Assembly (NCBI GenBank): GCA_964389365.1
Contig: CAYMDO010000001.1
Location: forward strand, 1 to 64,000
DNA length: 64,000 bases
From: UBA993 sp964389365
GTDB lineage: Bacteria; Bacillota; Dethiobacteria; DTU022
Reading direction: 5' to 3'
Under the pieces are notes generated by a model. That model did not search any database, was not told the origin of the DNA, and saw nothing but the letters and a program-made list of their open reading frames with translations. Below are positions 43,980 to 54,201 of this stretch, one piece after another. Numbering within the stretch: the first letter of the stretch is position 1; the number at the start of each line of letters is the position of its first letter. The translations under genes were made by a program, and so were the position numbers.

Positions 43980-45569
43980 TCAAACCCTGCAGCCAAATGA
44001 TGTGCCAACAGCTATAGCAGAGCGCACCTGTTCGCTGTCCGGATTAACCCGCTTGGTACCGGAAACCGCTTCTTTCAGGGTTGCCGATCCAATGATGTTG
44101 CCGCTGAGACAGACCATCCTGTTAACTTTTTTTTCATTGACCAGTTCAACTGCTTTAACCCCAAAGCGGGTAGCCAAAACCCGGTCATAAGAAGTGGGGC
44201 TGCCGCCTCTTTGCAGGTGACCCAGCACTGTAGCACGGCTTTCCATACCGGTCATTTTTTCGATCTCCCTGGATACAAAAAGACCGATTCCACCGAGCCG
44301 CTTTATCCCTCCCTGGATGCCATACAAAGGCTCTCCACCCGCCAGATGAGCACCTTCTGCAATCACGATAATGCTAAATTTTTTACCACGCCTGCGGCGT
44401 TCATTTATTTTATCCACGATACAGCTAAATTCAAAAGGAAGTTCCGGTATTAGGATTATGTCACCCCCTCCGGCCATACCGGCCTGCAGGGCAATCCATC
44501 CTGCATGCCGGCCCATCACTTCAACCACCATGACCCGGTGATGCGATTCAGCCGTAGTGTGTATTTTATCAATAGCCTCGGTAGCTGTTGTTACGGCGGA
44601 ATCAAAACCAAATGTTATGTCAGTGGCCGGGAGATCATTGTCGATTGTCTTTGGGATACCGACAATCGGTACCCCCAATTCGCTGAAGCGGTGGGCTAAC
44701 AGCAAACTGCCGTCACCACCGATTACAACCAGGCAGCTGATATCCCACCGTCCGAGATTTGCAAGGGCATCAGCTGAGCGATCCACACCCGTTTTGGTAT
44801 AGTCAGATCCAGATGGTTTATAGTCAAAAGGATTGTCGCGGTTGGAAGTGCCCAGTATTGTCCCGCCGCGGTTGAGGATACCAGATACTGCAAGATCGTT
44901 AATAACCCTGGCATCATTTTCAACCAGCCCTTTAAACCCATTATTAAAGCCTACCACTTCCAAACCATATTTATGAGCAGCCCCTTTAACCACAGCCCTG
45001 ATCACAGCATTTAAACCCGGGCAATCACCACCGCCCGTCAGAATACCAATACGCCCATTTGCTTTATTATTCTTCAACGAAACCTGTTCCTCATTCCGGA
45101 CAGGGCAGGCTGCTGCATCCGCATTATGATTATCCAGCGTCAGCGCTTCACGCGCCATGCGGTCAACCCGGCTATTATGCTCGTCATCGCCATGCCCCTT
45201 TACCTTGTGCCATTCAACTGTTAATTTATCCTTCAGCTCAAGCAGTTTTAACCATATATCGCGATTTTCAACAGTTTCTCCCTTGCTGTTACGCCAGCCG
45301 TTTATCTGCCAGCGGTCAAACCAGCGCTGCCGGAAACAGTTGACCAGGTAAGCGCTGTCACTATATACCCTGACCGTGCTGCCGGCCGGTATCCTGGATA
45401 GGGCTTCGACTGCAGCTGTCAGTTCCATTCTTTGATTTGTTGTAGCTGCTGCTTGACCGGACAGCTCCTCTTCGATATCGCCAAGCATTATTAGTGCAGC
45501 CCACCCTCCGGGCCCCGGGTTACCGGAACAAGACCCATCGGTGTAAACAATATATTCATTATTGTACAT
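43980..45569 (-). CDS. RNase HI fused in frame to 6-phosphofructokinase
   Basis: One uninterrupted frame of 529 codons encodes two unrelated enzymes. Residues 1-150 are RNase HI with catalytic D11 (YTDGSCSGNPGPGG), E49 (RMEL), D71 (YSDSAY), H126 and D136 (RVDRMA). Residues 165-529 are a group III phosphofructokinase with GGGDCPGLNAVIR, VVIGGDGSLLL (glycine after GGD favours ATP over pyrophosphate) and PKTIDNDLPATD. Start ATG 45569 has GGAG eight bases upstream. A longer GTG frame to 45578 is less likely. TTG 45077-45075 at the junction (residue 165, some GAGG upstream) could start the kinase separately. It follows the UPF0182 gene by 21 bp. Confidence 0.88.
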   Translation of the reverse strand: MYNNEYIVYTDGSCSGNPGPGGWAALIMLGDIEEELSGQAAATTNQRMELTAAVEALSRIPAGSTVRVYSDSAYLVNCFRQRWFDRWQINGWRNSKGETVENRDIWLKLLELKDKLTVEWHKVKGHGDDEHNSRVDRMAREALTLDNHNADAAACPVRNEEQVSLKNNKANGRIGILTGGGDCPGLNAVIRAVVKGAAHKYGLEVVGFNNGFKGLVENDARVINDLAVSGILNRGGTILGTSNRDNPFDYKPSGSDYTKTGVDRSADALANLGRWDISCLVVIGGDGSLLLAHRFSELGVPIVGIPKTIDNDLPATDITFGFDSAVTTATEAIDKIHTTAESHHRVMVVEVMGRHAGWIALQAGMAGGGDIILIPELPFEFSCIVDKINERRRRGKKFSIIVIAEGAHLAGGEPLYGIQGGIKRLGGIGLFVSREIEKMTGMESRATVLGHLQRGGSPTSYDRVLATRFGVKAVELVNEKKVNRMVCLSGNIIGSATLKEAVSGTKRVNPDSEQVRSAIAVGTSFGCRV

Positions 45570-45590
45570 GCCTAACACTCCTCTTGCGCA

Positions 45591-48338
45591 TTAATCAGCT
45601 AAGCGGGAAAGGTCATTTAAAATCTGCTCCAGCTCGCGAATTTTCTCGCCATAACCTGCCCAGTCACCTTTCTGCTGGCGTGCCAGGGCTTCTTCGTAAA
45701 CGCTCTGGGCCCTGCGAATCAGCTCTGCTAAAGTTGTATCTTCAATGTCAGGCAGGCTGTCTGCTGCAGGCTGGTCTATAACGGGCAGTTCAGAGGGCGG
45801 TTGATCGGTGCCCCGGTCAGGAGTGTGAGCAGCCATTTCGCCGAAAATACGGATTAAACCTTTCTCCAAAGAGTCTTCCATAACTACTGTCTCCCCGAAT
45901 ACCACAATAACCCGGGCCAATTCCGGCAAACCGCCTCCTTCAGCTTCCAGGTAAACCGGTTCGACATAAAGCAGGGCATTGTTGATCGGCAGCACCAGCA
46001 GGTTTCCACGAATAACCCTTGAACCTGCCTGGCCCCAGAGCGTAAACTGTTCAGAAATCTCAGTGTTCTGGTCTATTCGGTTCTTAATTTGATTGGGACC
46101 GAGAATCACCCGCTCCTTGGGGAAGAGAAAAATTTCTACATCCCCGTAATTGGGCTGGTCGCAACGGGCAACCATCCATGCAATCATGTTGTTTCGCTGG
46201 TCCGGTGTAAAGGGCAGAATTATCACATATTCCGGTTCGCTGTATCCGGGCAGTTGAAGTATCGTATAATAAGGCTCAACCTCCTGCTCCTGCCCAAATG
46301 ACTGCTCCAGCGGAATTGCCCAGAGATCTTCTCGGGTATAAAAAATATTCGGGTCAGTAATATGATATAGTGTGATAATCTGCGACTGGATATTAAAAAG
46401 GTCTTCAGGGTAACGCAAATGAGCCATTAAGCCGGCCGGCATATCTTCGATCGGGCTGAAGAGCTCAGGAAAAATTCCGGCATAGGTTTGGACCAGGGGA
46501 TCTAAAGGGTCTATGATGTAGTAACGAACGCTACCATTATAAGCATCGACCACGACTTTTACCGAGTTTCTGATGTAGTTGATATTACCGTATGGTGCCG
46601 AGTAGGGATAACTACCGGTTGTAGTGTAAGCATCCTGAATCCATAACAAGCGGCCATCATTAATCACGATGTATGGGTCACTGTCATACTTTAGGAAAGG
46701 CGCCAGTTTACGGACCCGCTCATGAATGTTACGGTCAAATAAAACTTTACTATCATTATTGAGTTCGTTAGAGACAAGAATCCGGTATTCCCCGAATTTT
46801 AAAGCAAAGAGCGCCCGGCGGAGAATGGAATGCAACTCAATACCGGCTTCTCCACTATAAAAGGTATATTCGTTAACATCACCGGCTGTGGCATAATGAA
46901 ATTCAGGGGTATCGGTATTAACAATCACATAATCATCCGTGATCTCGCCAAAATAAATAGCCGGGTTATCAAGCTCAATGCTGCCGGCAGGGGGTATATC
47001 ACCCAGAAAGTAACGTGGCAAACCTTCGTTGGTTACCTCGTTTACAGGGCTCATTGTTACACCGTAACCATGGGTCCACTGCAGCTGCAGATTAACCCAG
47101 GTTTGGGCCTGTGCTGCAAGTCGGCTTTTATCCAGTTCACGCGCAGAGATCATAACCTGGCGATAGCTGCCATCAATCATATAACGGTCGATGTCGCCAT
47201 CAACAAAACGGTAATATAGCCTGATTGCCTGAAGTTCGTTAAAGGTGGTTAAAAGCGGACGGTGATCCCAGAGCCTTACATTGTTCATAGTACCCTGGTT
47301 TTCCTGTAAATCAGACCAGGTTATATTGGCGCTAGGATCGTACAGCCTGGTAGCAAAATCCTCAACGCCATAAGCCATACGGGTAAACGCAATATTGTGT
47401 TCTATAAACTCACGTTCATAACTAAACTCGTTCGGCTCAACAACGAAACTCTGTATTGCTGCCGGGTAAGCGCCACCGCCAAGCATGGAAACACCGGTTA
47501 GAATCAGGATCCCGTATATGAAAAACCGGAAGCGGCGCAAGAAAATATTGGCAAGAAAAACGGCAGCTATAAACAGTGCCAGATACATGAGAACCGTTAG
47601 CACCACATAGTTGGCATGAATATCGGTATAACCTGCCCCATAGACTATGCCGCGCTGAGATAAAACAAGTTCGAACTGCTGCAGGCGGTAATCCCATACT
47701 TTTAAGCCAAAGATTAGGGCCAGTAAAACTGATATGTGACTGACGCTGCTGTTCGGCGGAAGTATCCAGTTCTTCCGTCCCTGAGCTGGCGGGTTTAGCA
47801 TCATATAGATAAAGCCAACAATGATTAGGGAGACTATCAGGATCATCATTAAAAAGCGATAGATAAAACGGTAAAAAGGAAGCCTGAAAACATAATAAGA
47901 AATATCCGCACCAAAAACAGGATCACTGATATTGAAGGATACATGGTTCAGATAACGCAGCAATTCCATCCAATAGTTGCCGGCATAGCCGGATAAAACA
48001 TAGGCAAGGAAAGCCGCGGCTGCAAGAAAATAAAATACAAGGCGTCGCGGAGTCAGAAGCTGCATCATCCCTGAGGCCATCAATCTTTCCCGCAGAGCAA
48101 GGTTGGGGAAGCTCAAAATATAACGGCGGGTTAAAAGCAGGTTGGCAAAAAGCACTGCAAAAATAAATAAAATGGCCCCGATTCTCATGCCCCATCGGGT
48201 CAGGTGCTGAGTCCAAAAAACCTGGGCTGCATCAAGATCACGGAACCAAAGCAGGTCAAGATAAAAATTAGTGCCAGTTAATAAGACTGACCCGATAATC
48301 GCAAAAACCACTATGATCAAAACAAAACGGCTGCGCAT
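45591..48338 (-). CDS. UPF0182 family large membrane protein
   Basis: The 915-residue protein has about seven N-terminal membrane helices (within 1-290) and a very large external domain with conserved segments such as NEFSYEREFIEHNIAFTR and WTHGYGVTMSPVNEV. The C-terminal 90 residues are predicted coiled or disordered and acidic. This matches UPF0182, a family of unknown function found in Firmicutes, Actinobacteria and Cyanobacteria. It is closely followed by the RNase HI-phosphofructokinase gene. Confidence 0.92.
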   Translation of the reverse strand: MRSRFVLIIVVFAIIGSVLLTGTNFYLDLLWFRDLDAAQVFWTQHLTRWGMRIGAILFIFAVLFANLLLTRRYILSFPNLALRERLMASGMMQLLTPRRLVFYFLAAAAFLAYVLSGYAGNYWMELLRYLNHVSFNISDPVFGADISYYVFRLPFYRFIYRFLMMILIVSLIIVGFIYMMLNPPAQGRKNWILPPNSSVSHISVLLALIFGLKVWDYRLQQFELVLSQRGIVYGAGYTDIHANYVVLTVLMYLALFIAAVFLANIFLRRFRFFIYGILILTGVSMLGGGAYPAAIQSFVVEPNEFSYEREFIEHNIAFTRMAYGVEDFATRLYDPSANITWSDLQENQGTMNNVRLWDHRPLLTTFNELQAIRLYYRFVDGDIDRYMIDGSYRQVMISARELDKSRLAAQAQTWVNLQLQWTHGYGVTMSPVNEVTNEGLPRYFLGDIPPAGSIELDNPAIYFGEITDDYVIVNTDTPEFHYATAGDVNEYTFYSGEAGIELHSILRRALFALKFGEYRILVSNELNNDSKVLFDRNIHERVRKLAPFLKYDSDPYIVINDGRLLWIQDAYTTTGSYPYSAPYGNINYIRNSVKVVVDAYNGSVRYYIIDPLDPLVQTYAGIFPELFSPIEDMPAGLMAHLRYPEDLFNIQSQIITLYHITDPNIFYTREDLWAIPLEQSFGQEQEVEPYYTILQLPGYSEPEYVIILPFTPDQRNNMIAWMVARCDQPNYGDVEIFLFPKERVILGPNQIKNRIDQNTEISEQFTLWGQAGSRVIRGNLLVLPINNALLYVEPVYLEAEGGGLPELARVIVVFGETVVMEDSLEKGLIRIFGEMAAHTPDRGTDQPPSELPVIDQPAADSLPDIEDTTLAELIRRAQSVYEEALARQQKGDWAGYGEKIRELEQILNDLSRLAD

Positions 48339-48474
48339 TGCTAATCCCCTCCGAAAAAATAGGTACCGGTTTACTCACCGGTTAGTACTGGTTCAGCAAA
48401 TCATAAAACCTAACCGGTATTTGCTTATCATACCCGCCGATTTGCAAGCAGTAAATGGTCTTACACCGGCAATC

Positions 48475-49122
48475 TTACCGTTTAACGATTGATATCCCGG
48501 AACTGGTCCCAATCCTGGTAGCTCCGGCTTCAATCATCTGTAAAACAGCGACAAGATCGCGCACTCCACCGGATGCTTTTACACCAAGCCCCGGCCCAAC
48601 TGTTTCGCGCATCAGTACAACATCAGCAACTGTTGCCCCACCCGGCCCAAATCCGGTCGAAGTCTTAACGTAGCTGGCCCCTGCCTGTTTTGCCAGCCTG
48701 CAAGCCAAAACTTTCTCATCTTCTGTAAGCAACCCCGTTTCGATAATTACCTTTACCGGACAACCTGCTGCCGCCTTAACAACGGCATCAATGTCTGCCC
48801 GCACATAGTCTTCCTTTTTATCTTTCAGTGCGCCTATATTGATTACCATATCAATTTCGGCAGCGCCGCTTTCAACGGCTTCTGCAGTTTCAAAAGCTTT
48901 TACCGCCGTTGTCACCGCTCCCAATGGAAAGCCGACCACACAACAAACCTTAACTGTGCTGCCCTGAAGAGTGTGTACCGCAGCTTTAACATAATAGGAA
49001 TTAATACAAACAGAATAAAAGCTAAACTTGACAGCTTCAAGGCAAAGCTCCTCAATTTGAGCTTCCGTTGCTTCCGGCTTCAGCAGGGTATGGTCTATAT
49101 ATCCGGCTAAATTTTCTGACAT
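48475..49122 (-). CDS. deoC: Deoxyribose-phosphate aldolase
   Basis: The 215-residue aldolase cleaves deoxyribose 5-phosphate to glyceraldehyde 3-phosphate and acetaldehyde. The Schiff-base lysine is in ASYVKTSTGFGPGGAT near residue 152, and the proton-relay region KVIIETGLL is present. It is the last gene of the nucleoside operon, 21 bp after the phosphorylase. Confidence 0.96.
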   Translation of the reverse strand: MSENLAGYIDHTLLKPEATEAQIEELCLEAVKFSFYSVCINSYYVKAAVHTLQGSTVKVCCVVGFPLGAVTTAVKAFETAEAVESGAAEIDMVINIGALKDKKEDYVRADIDAVVKAAAGCPVKVIIETGLLTEDEKVLACRLAKQAGASYVKTSTGFGPGGATVADVVLMRETVGPGLGVKASGGVRDLVAVLQMIEAGATRIGTSSGISIVKR

Positions 49123-49143
49123 AATTTCAGCACTCCCCTGTTT

Positions 49144-50457
49144 TTAGTCAACAAACCCGAGAATCAAATCCGGTTTCTCAACTAGATGATCCTGGAAACC
49201 ATAAGCGGTCATAATTATCTCTTCCACCGAATCTATTTGTCCAACCGGCGAATCGGGACCTGCATGGATAACAGCTAATGTATCACCGGATACGACGGAA
49301 TCTCCAATCTTCTTTTCAATAACAATCCCTACGGCTGGATCAATGACTGAATCTTTCCGTTCCCGCCCGGCGCCCAGGGTCATGGCAGCCAATCCTACCA
49401 ATTCTGCTTCAAGTTTATTGACATACCCGTTGTTAACAGCCTTTACCGCCACTTGGCTGGCAGCTCCGGGGAGCAATGAAATATCTTCAAGAACAGCATC
49501 GTTGCCAAGCTGATTGCGAATAAAATCTCTGAATTTCTGAAGTGCAGAACCGCTGTTAATCGCATTTTTTAGTATTTCCATACCTTCATCAGGATCCGAA
49601 CATTTTCCGGATAATACCAGCATCTGACTTCCAAGAGACAAGCATAGTTCTTCCAGATCTGGCGGGCCTTCACCGCGAAGGGTTGCAATAGCTTCCTTTA
49701 CCTCCAGGGCGTTGCCAACAGCAAATCCGAGCGGTTGTTCCATGTTGGTTATAAAAGCAACCGTTTTACAACCGGACCCGTTACCTATCGATACCATCAT
49801 CCGGGCCAGGTCGAATGCTGCATTTTTATCTTTCAAAAAAGCACCGTCACCAGTTTTTACATCCAAGACCAGGGCATCGGCCCCGGTAGACAGTTTTTTG
49901 CTCATGATACTGCTGGCAATGAGCGGCATGCTGTCCACTGTAGCTGTAACATCGCGCAGGGCATAGAGCAGCTTGTCGGCAGGCACAAGATTAGCGGTTT
50001 GACCGGCCACAGCCACTCCGATTTTACTTACAGCTTCAACCAAACCCTCCAGTGACATCTCTGTTTTAAAGCCCGGGATGGATTCAAGTTTATCAAGAGT
50101 ACCCCCGGTGTGCCCCAAACCCCTTCCGGATAATTTGGCCACCGGAACCCCTGCTGCGGCAACAAGCGGGGCCAATACTATCGTTGTTGTATCGCCTACC
50201 CCGCCGGTACTGTGTTTATCGACTTTTTTTCCGGGAATTAAACTTAAATCTATAGTATCGCCCGAACTAATCATGGCCCTTGTCAGATTTAGTGTCTCTT
50301 CTTCGTTCATGCCACTGAAATATATGGCCATCAATAAAGCTGCGATTTGATAGTCGGGAATCTCTCCCTTAATATAACCGTCAATTAAAAAATCAATTTC
50401 ACTGCTATCAAGGGCATACCCTTCACGCTTCTTCAAGATCAGATCGTAAACTCTCAA
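49144..50457 (-). CDS. pdp: Pyrimidine-nucleoside phosphorylase
   Basis: The 437-residue enzyme splits uridine and (deoxy)thymidine with phosphate. It has the characteristic KVDKHSTGGVGDTT at residue 80 and SGRGLGHTGGTLDKLESI at 109, and the C-terminal domain of the family. Whether it prefers thymidine or uridine is not decided by sequence. It lies between the nucleoside transporter genes and deoC. Confidence 0.95.
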   Translation of the reverse strand: MRVYDLILKKREGYALDSSEIDFLIDGYIKGEIPDYQIAALLMAIYFSGMNEEETLNLTRAMISSGDTIDLSLIPGKKVDKHSTGGVGDTTTIVLAPLVAAAGVPVAKLSGRGLGHTGGTLDKLESIPGFKTEMSLEGLVEAVSKIGVAVAGQTANLVPADKLLYALRDVTATVDSMPLIASSIMSKKLSTGADALVLDVKTGDGAFLKDKNAAFDLARMMVSIGNGSGCKTVAFITNMEQPLGFAVGNALEVKEAIATLRGEGPPDLEELCLSLGSQMLVLSGKCSDPDEGMEILKNAINSGSALQKFRDFIRNQLGNDAVLEDISLLPGAASQVAVKAVNNGYVNKLEAELVGLAAMTLGAGRERKDSVIDPAVGIVIEKKIGDSVVSGDTLAVIHAGPDSPVGQIDSVEEIIMTAYGFQDHLVEKPDLILGFVD

Positions 50458-50515
50458 TCAAAATCCTCCAATACCGGTTACGATATATACAGCTAAATCT
50501 GCCAATGAACTTAAA

Positions 50516-51463
50516 TTATCGTTTCCCTTTATCATATGGCTCACCGATTGCTTTAGGCGCCTGCGATGATTTCGAAGATAAGATCAGGGCCAATAGAGTA
50601 ATGACATAGGGAAAAGTCTTAAGATAGATCCCCGGAATCTGGGCCAGGACAGGAATAACCTGCGATACGTTGGCTACTGTGCTGGCAAAACCGAAAAAAA
50701 AGGTGGCTCCGAGAATACCCCATGGTTTCCATTGACCAAATATCAAGGCTGCCAGCGATAAAAAACCGAGACCGGCTGCAGTACCATTAAACTCACCGGA
50801 AAGGGTAACAATAAAAGTAGCTCCTCCCAGGCCTGCGCAGGCTCCGGAGATGATAATTGCCAGATAGCGCATCAGGTAAACGTTAACCCCGGCCGAGTCA
50901 GCGGCATGGGGATGCTCGCCACAAGCCCGCAGGCGCAAGCCAAACCGGGTTTTATAGAGCATAAAAGTAGCCAGGGCCAGGATCAACAAAATCAGCCAGG
51001 TTGTAGCATAAGTGTGGAAGAAAAAGAGACGCCCCAGTACCGGGATTTCCGATAAATAGGGAACGGTTGTCCGGGCCATACCACGGATAATCTGAACATT
51101 ACCGCTGCCGGTTAAGAAACGGGCCAGGTATACAGTAACAGCACTGGCAATCATATTAATAGCGATACCACTGATCACCTGGTTGGCATTCAGGGTAACA
51201 CAGGCAAAGGCATGCAGCAGGGCAAAAAGGGCCCCAAAAACAACAGCAGCCATAAGTCCAATCCAGACCGCTGTTCCAGGGTAGGCTGATTCGATGCTTG
51301 AAATAACATAAGCGCCGACAAACATACCCATTAACATAAGGCCTTCGAGACCGATATTGACTACACCGCTACGTTCACTGAAAAGACCGCCAAGCGAAGT
51401 GATCAGCAGCGGAATGGTGAATGCGATGGCATATGGAAACAGCTGGTAGATCAGATCAACCAT
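50516..51463 (-). CDS. Nucleoside ABC transporter permease (NupQ-like)
   Basis: The 315-residue polytopic permease carries GLEGLMLMGMFVGAY and ACGEHPHAADSAGVNV, the BPD_transp_2 family coupling region. It pairs with the larger permease upstream, whose TAA overlaps its ATG by one base. The Bmp-type substrate-binding protein in the same operon indicates nucleoside uptake. Confidence 0.9.
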   Translation of the reverse strand: MVDLIYQLFPYAIAFTIPLLITSLGGLFSERSGVVNIGLEGLMLMGMFVGAYVISSIESAYPGTAVWIGLMAAVVFGALFALLHAFACVTLNANQVISGIAINMIASAVTVYLARFLTGSGNVQIIRGMARTTVPYLSEIPVLGRLFFFHTYATTWLILLILALATFMLYKTRFGLRLRACGEHPHAADSAGVNVYLMRYLAIIISGACAGLGGATFIVTLSGEFNGTAAGLGFLSLAALIFGQWKPWGILGATFFFGFASTVANVSQVIPVLAQIPGIYLKTFPYVITLLALILSSKSSQAPKAIGEPYDKGKR

Positions 51464-52578
51464 TACTGCTCACCCCCGGCTTCAACTTCCAGCTTTCCTT
51501 CTTTAGTTCGGCCAAATAATTGACCCAGGTTGATTTTTTTAAGCTTATCCCAGTTCCTTTCAATCAAAACACTGGTTGCCGCAAAGTATATGATTGTGGC
51601 AATAATAGTATCGGCTATTTCCGGCGGGATTGCCGTCATGGCATTCATAAAACCTTTGCCTGTATGAAGAACGCCAAAGAAGATCGCACCGGCAAACACT
51701 CCCCAGGGTGAATTTGCGCCAAGAAGGGCTACAGCGATCCCATCAAAACCCTGGGCCGGTAAAACACCGATCTGCATATTCGAAGCAAAACCAACATAAA
51801 AGGTAGCCCCACCAAGACCGGCCAGGGCCCCGGCGATAGCCATGGAAAGGATTACGTTGCGGTTGACATTAATGCCGGCTGCCTCTGCAGCATCCTTGTT
51901 ATAACCAACTGCTTTTAGCTCGTAACCTAATGTAGTCCACTCCAGGATAAAAGCAATAATCACAACAAAAACAATCGACAGGAAAAATCCCAGGTTAATA
52001 TAAGATTCGCTAAAAAGGCTGGTCAGCCAGGGTACTTTTAGAGAAGCAGCCATCGGAATCCGCTGCGATTCTGTTTCGAGGAAAGGACCTTTAAAATACT
52101 GAGGCACAATATAAAATACTGTCCAATATGCGATCCAATTCATCATAATCGTGGCGACTACCTCGTGAACATTAAACCTGGCTTTCAGCAATCCGGGCAG
52201 GGAAGCCCATAGAGCGCCACCGATAAGAGACGCCAGGATTATCCCCGTGAGCAGGATCGGCTTTGGCCAGTCAAAAGTTAAACCGATAGCTGTTGCACAG
52301 AGCCCTCCGATTAACATCTGCCCTGCGCCACCGATATTGAAAAGACCGGTTTTAAAAGCAAAGGCTACCGAAAGACCGGCAAAGATTAGCGGCGTTGCTG
52401 TAGCCAAGGTGTTGCCTACCCGTTCGATATTCATCAGCCCGCCCCTAAATAGATAATAAAAACCATCCAGCGGGTTATTACCGGTGGCAATCATCAATAC
52501 CGATCCGGCTATCAAACCTAGGACAACTGCAAACAGGGACATGAGGATATCTTTCTTCATTCTGACCTTGGTCTTCAC
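51463..52578 (-). CDS. Nucleoside ABC transporter permease (NupP-like)
   Basis: The 371-residue permease has about 9-10 hydrophobic segments and the coupling segment AVGYNKDAAEAAGINV near residue 225. Its GTG start overlaps the TGA of the ATPase gene (GTGA), so the ATPase and the two permeases are translationally coupled. Confidence 0.9.
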   Translation of the reverse strand: MKTKVRMKKDILMSLFAVVLGLIAGSVLMIATGNNPLDGFYYLFRGGLMNIERVGNTLATATPLIFAGLSVAFAFKTGLFNIGGAGQMLIGGLCATAIGLTFDWPKPILLTGIILASLIGGALWASLPGLLKARFNVHEVVATIMMNWIAYWTVFYIVPQYFKGPFLETESQRIPMAASLKVPWLTSLFSESYINLGFFLSIVFVVIIAFILEWTTLGYELKAVGYNKDAAEAAGINVNRNVILSMAIAGALAGLGGATFYVGFASNMQIGVLPAQGFDGIAVALLGANSPWGVFAGAIFFGVLHTGKGFMNAMTAIPPEIADTIIATIIYFAATSVLIERNWDKLKKINLGQLFGRTKEGKLEVEAGGEQ

Positions 52579-54107
52579 GCAACAGCACCCCGCTTTCCAC
52601 CGGCCATCATCAGGCCAATTTCACTTTCATCAGTCTCTGCGGCATCAACGATTCCAACCAGCTCCCCGTTATAGATTACAGCTATCCGGTCGGAGAGATC
52701 GAGTATTTCATCAAGTTCCAGCGAGATCAGGAAAACCGCTTTGCCCTGATCGCGTTGTTCGAGAAGACGGTGGTGAATGTATTCCATGGCACCGACATCG
52801 AGTCCGCGGGTAGGCTGAACAGCTATCAACAGGTTAGGGTTGCCGTCAATCTCTCTCCCCACAATCGCTTTCTGCTGATTCCCACCGGAAAGAGAACGGG
52901 CAGACGCTTCAGCACCCTGCCCTGCGCGAATATCAAAATCTTCAATAATCCGTTCAGCGTGCTCGTAAACATAATCCCAGTTAATCAAACCATTGCGCGA
53001 ATAAGGTTCAAGGTAATAATTTTTTAGGATCAAGTTCTCCTGCACTGTATAATCAAGAACCAGGCCGTGTTTATGGCGATCCTCCGGTATGTGAGCCATA
53101 CCGGTTTCGATCCGCCTTCTGGTTGAAAGACTGCAGATATCCTGTCCTCCCAGTAAAATATTGCCTGATTCGGGTTTACGCAAACCGATAATCGCTTCCA
53201 CCAATTCTGATTGGCCATTACCATCCACACCGGCCAGACCGACTATTTCGCCGCACCTGACACTCAAACTGAAATTATTCAGTCCCAGCATCCCACTGCT
53301 GTTTTTAACTGAAAGGCTTTCTATCTTCAATATTTCATCAGCAGGGTGAGCTTTTTTCTTATTCAGATCAAAGAGTACTTTGCGCCCAACCATCATTTCC
53401 GCCAATTTTTCTTCGCTGGTATCAGATGCATTGACTGTCCCGACTACCTTACCCCAGCGGATTACCGTGCAGCGGTCAGCAACAGCCATGATTTCCCGAA
53501 GTTTATGAGTAATGAGAATGATCGTTTTACCTTCACCAATCAGGTTGTGCATGATTTTAATTAGATCCTGTACTTCCTGGGGGGTTAAAACAGCTGTCGG
53601 TTCATCGAAAATCAATATTTCTGCATCACGGTATAGCATTTTCAGGATTTCCACCCGCTGCTGCATCCCCACCGAAACATTCGATATTATTGCCTCAGGA
53701 TCGACGTTCAGGCCGTATTGTTCCGACAACGCTTTAATTCGGGCTGAAGCAGTGCGCGTATCAACCATCAATGCTTTAATCGGTTCAAGGCCCAGGATAA
53801 TATTTTCAGTTACCGTGAAATTGTGGACAAGCTTGAAGTGCTGGTGAACCATACCGATCCCCATATTGTTCGCTATATTCGGGTTAGCAATATTTACCTT
53901 TTCGCCTCGCAGATAGATTTCTCCGGAATCCTGTTGATATAAACCAAACAATATATTCATCAAGGTTGATTTGCCGGCACCGTTTTCACCGAGCAGCGCG
54001 TGAATTTCACCTTTTCTAACCTGAAAATTGATATCATCACAGGCAACCACCCCCGGGAATACTTTGCGGATATTTTTCATCTCCACGATATTTTCCAACC
54101 GCATCAC
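52575..54107 (-). CDS. Nucleoside ABC transporter ATPase with two ATP-binding domains (NupO-like)
   Basis: The 510-residue protein has two ABC modules. The first has Walker A GENGAGKST near residue 40, signature NVSVGMQQRVEILKML and Walker B ILIFDEPTAVLTP. The second has a degenerate Walker A (GVDGNGQSE) and an LSGGNQQKAIVGREI signature. This asymmetry is normal for Bmp/simple-sugar ATPases. Confidence 0.93.
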   Translation of the reverse strand: MMRLENIVEMKNIRKVFPGVVACDDINFQVRKGEIHALLGENGAGKSTLMNILFGLYQQDSGEIYLRGEKVNIANPNIANNMGIGMVHQHFKLVHNFTVTENIILGLEPIKALMVDTRTASARIKALSEQYGLNVDPEAIISNVSVGMQQRVEILKMLYRDAEILIFDEPTAVLTPQEVQDLIKIMHNLIGEGKTIILITHKLREIMAVADRCTVIRWGKVVGTVNASDTSEEKLAEMMVGRKVLFDLNKKKAHPADEILKIESLSVKNSSGMLGLNNFSLSVRCGEIVGLAGVDGNGQSELVEAIIGLRKPESGNILLGGQDICSLSTRRRIETGMAHIPEDRHKHGLVLDYTVQENLILKNYYLEPYSRNGLINWDYVYEHAERIIEDFDIRAGQGAEASARSLSGGNQQKAIVGREIDGNPNLLIAVQPTRGLDVGAMEYIHHRLLEQRDQGKAVFLISLELDEILDLSDRIAVIYNGELVGIVDAAETDESEIGLMMAGGKRGAVA

Positions 54108-54151
54108 CTCCCCAGCATTGTTTTCTGTTTGATAATCCTAATGCAATTAGT

Positions 54152-54181
54152 AAAAAAGGGCGGGATAAGCCGCCCTTTTTT
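54152..54181 (-). terminator. Hairpin between bmpA-like gene and ATPase gene
   Basis: GGGCGG pairs with CCGCCC around GATAAG, flanked by six A and six T, so it can act on either strand. It sits between the first and second genes of the operon and probably sets a higher level of the binding protein than of the transporter genes. Confidence 0.7.
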
Positions 54182-54201
54182 AAGCCAACACCAAAATTTC
54201 A

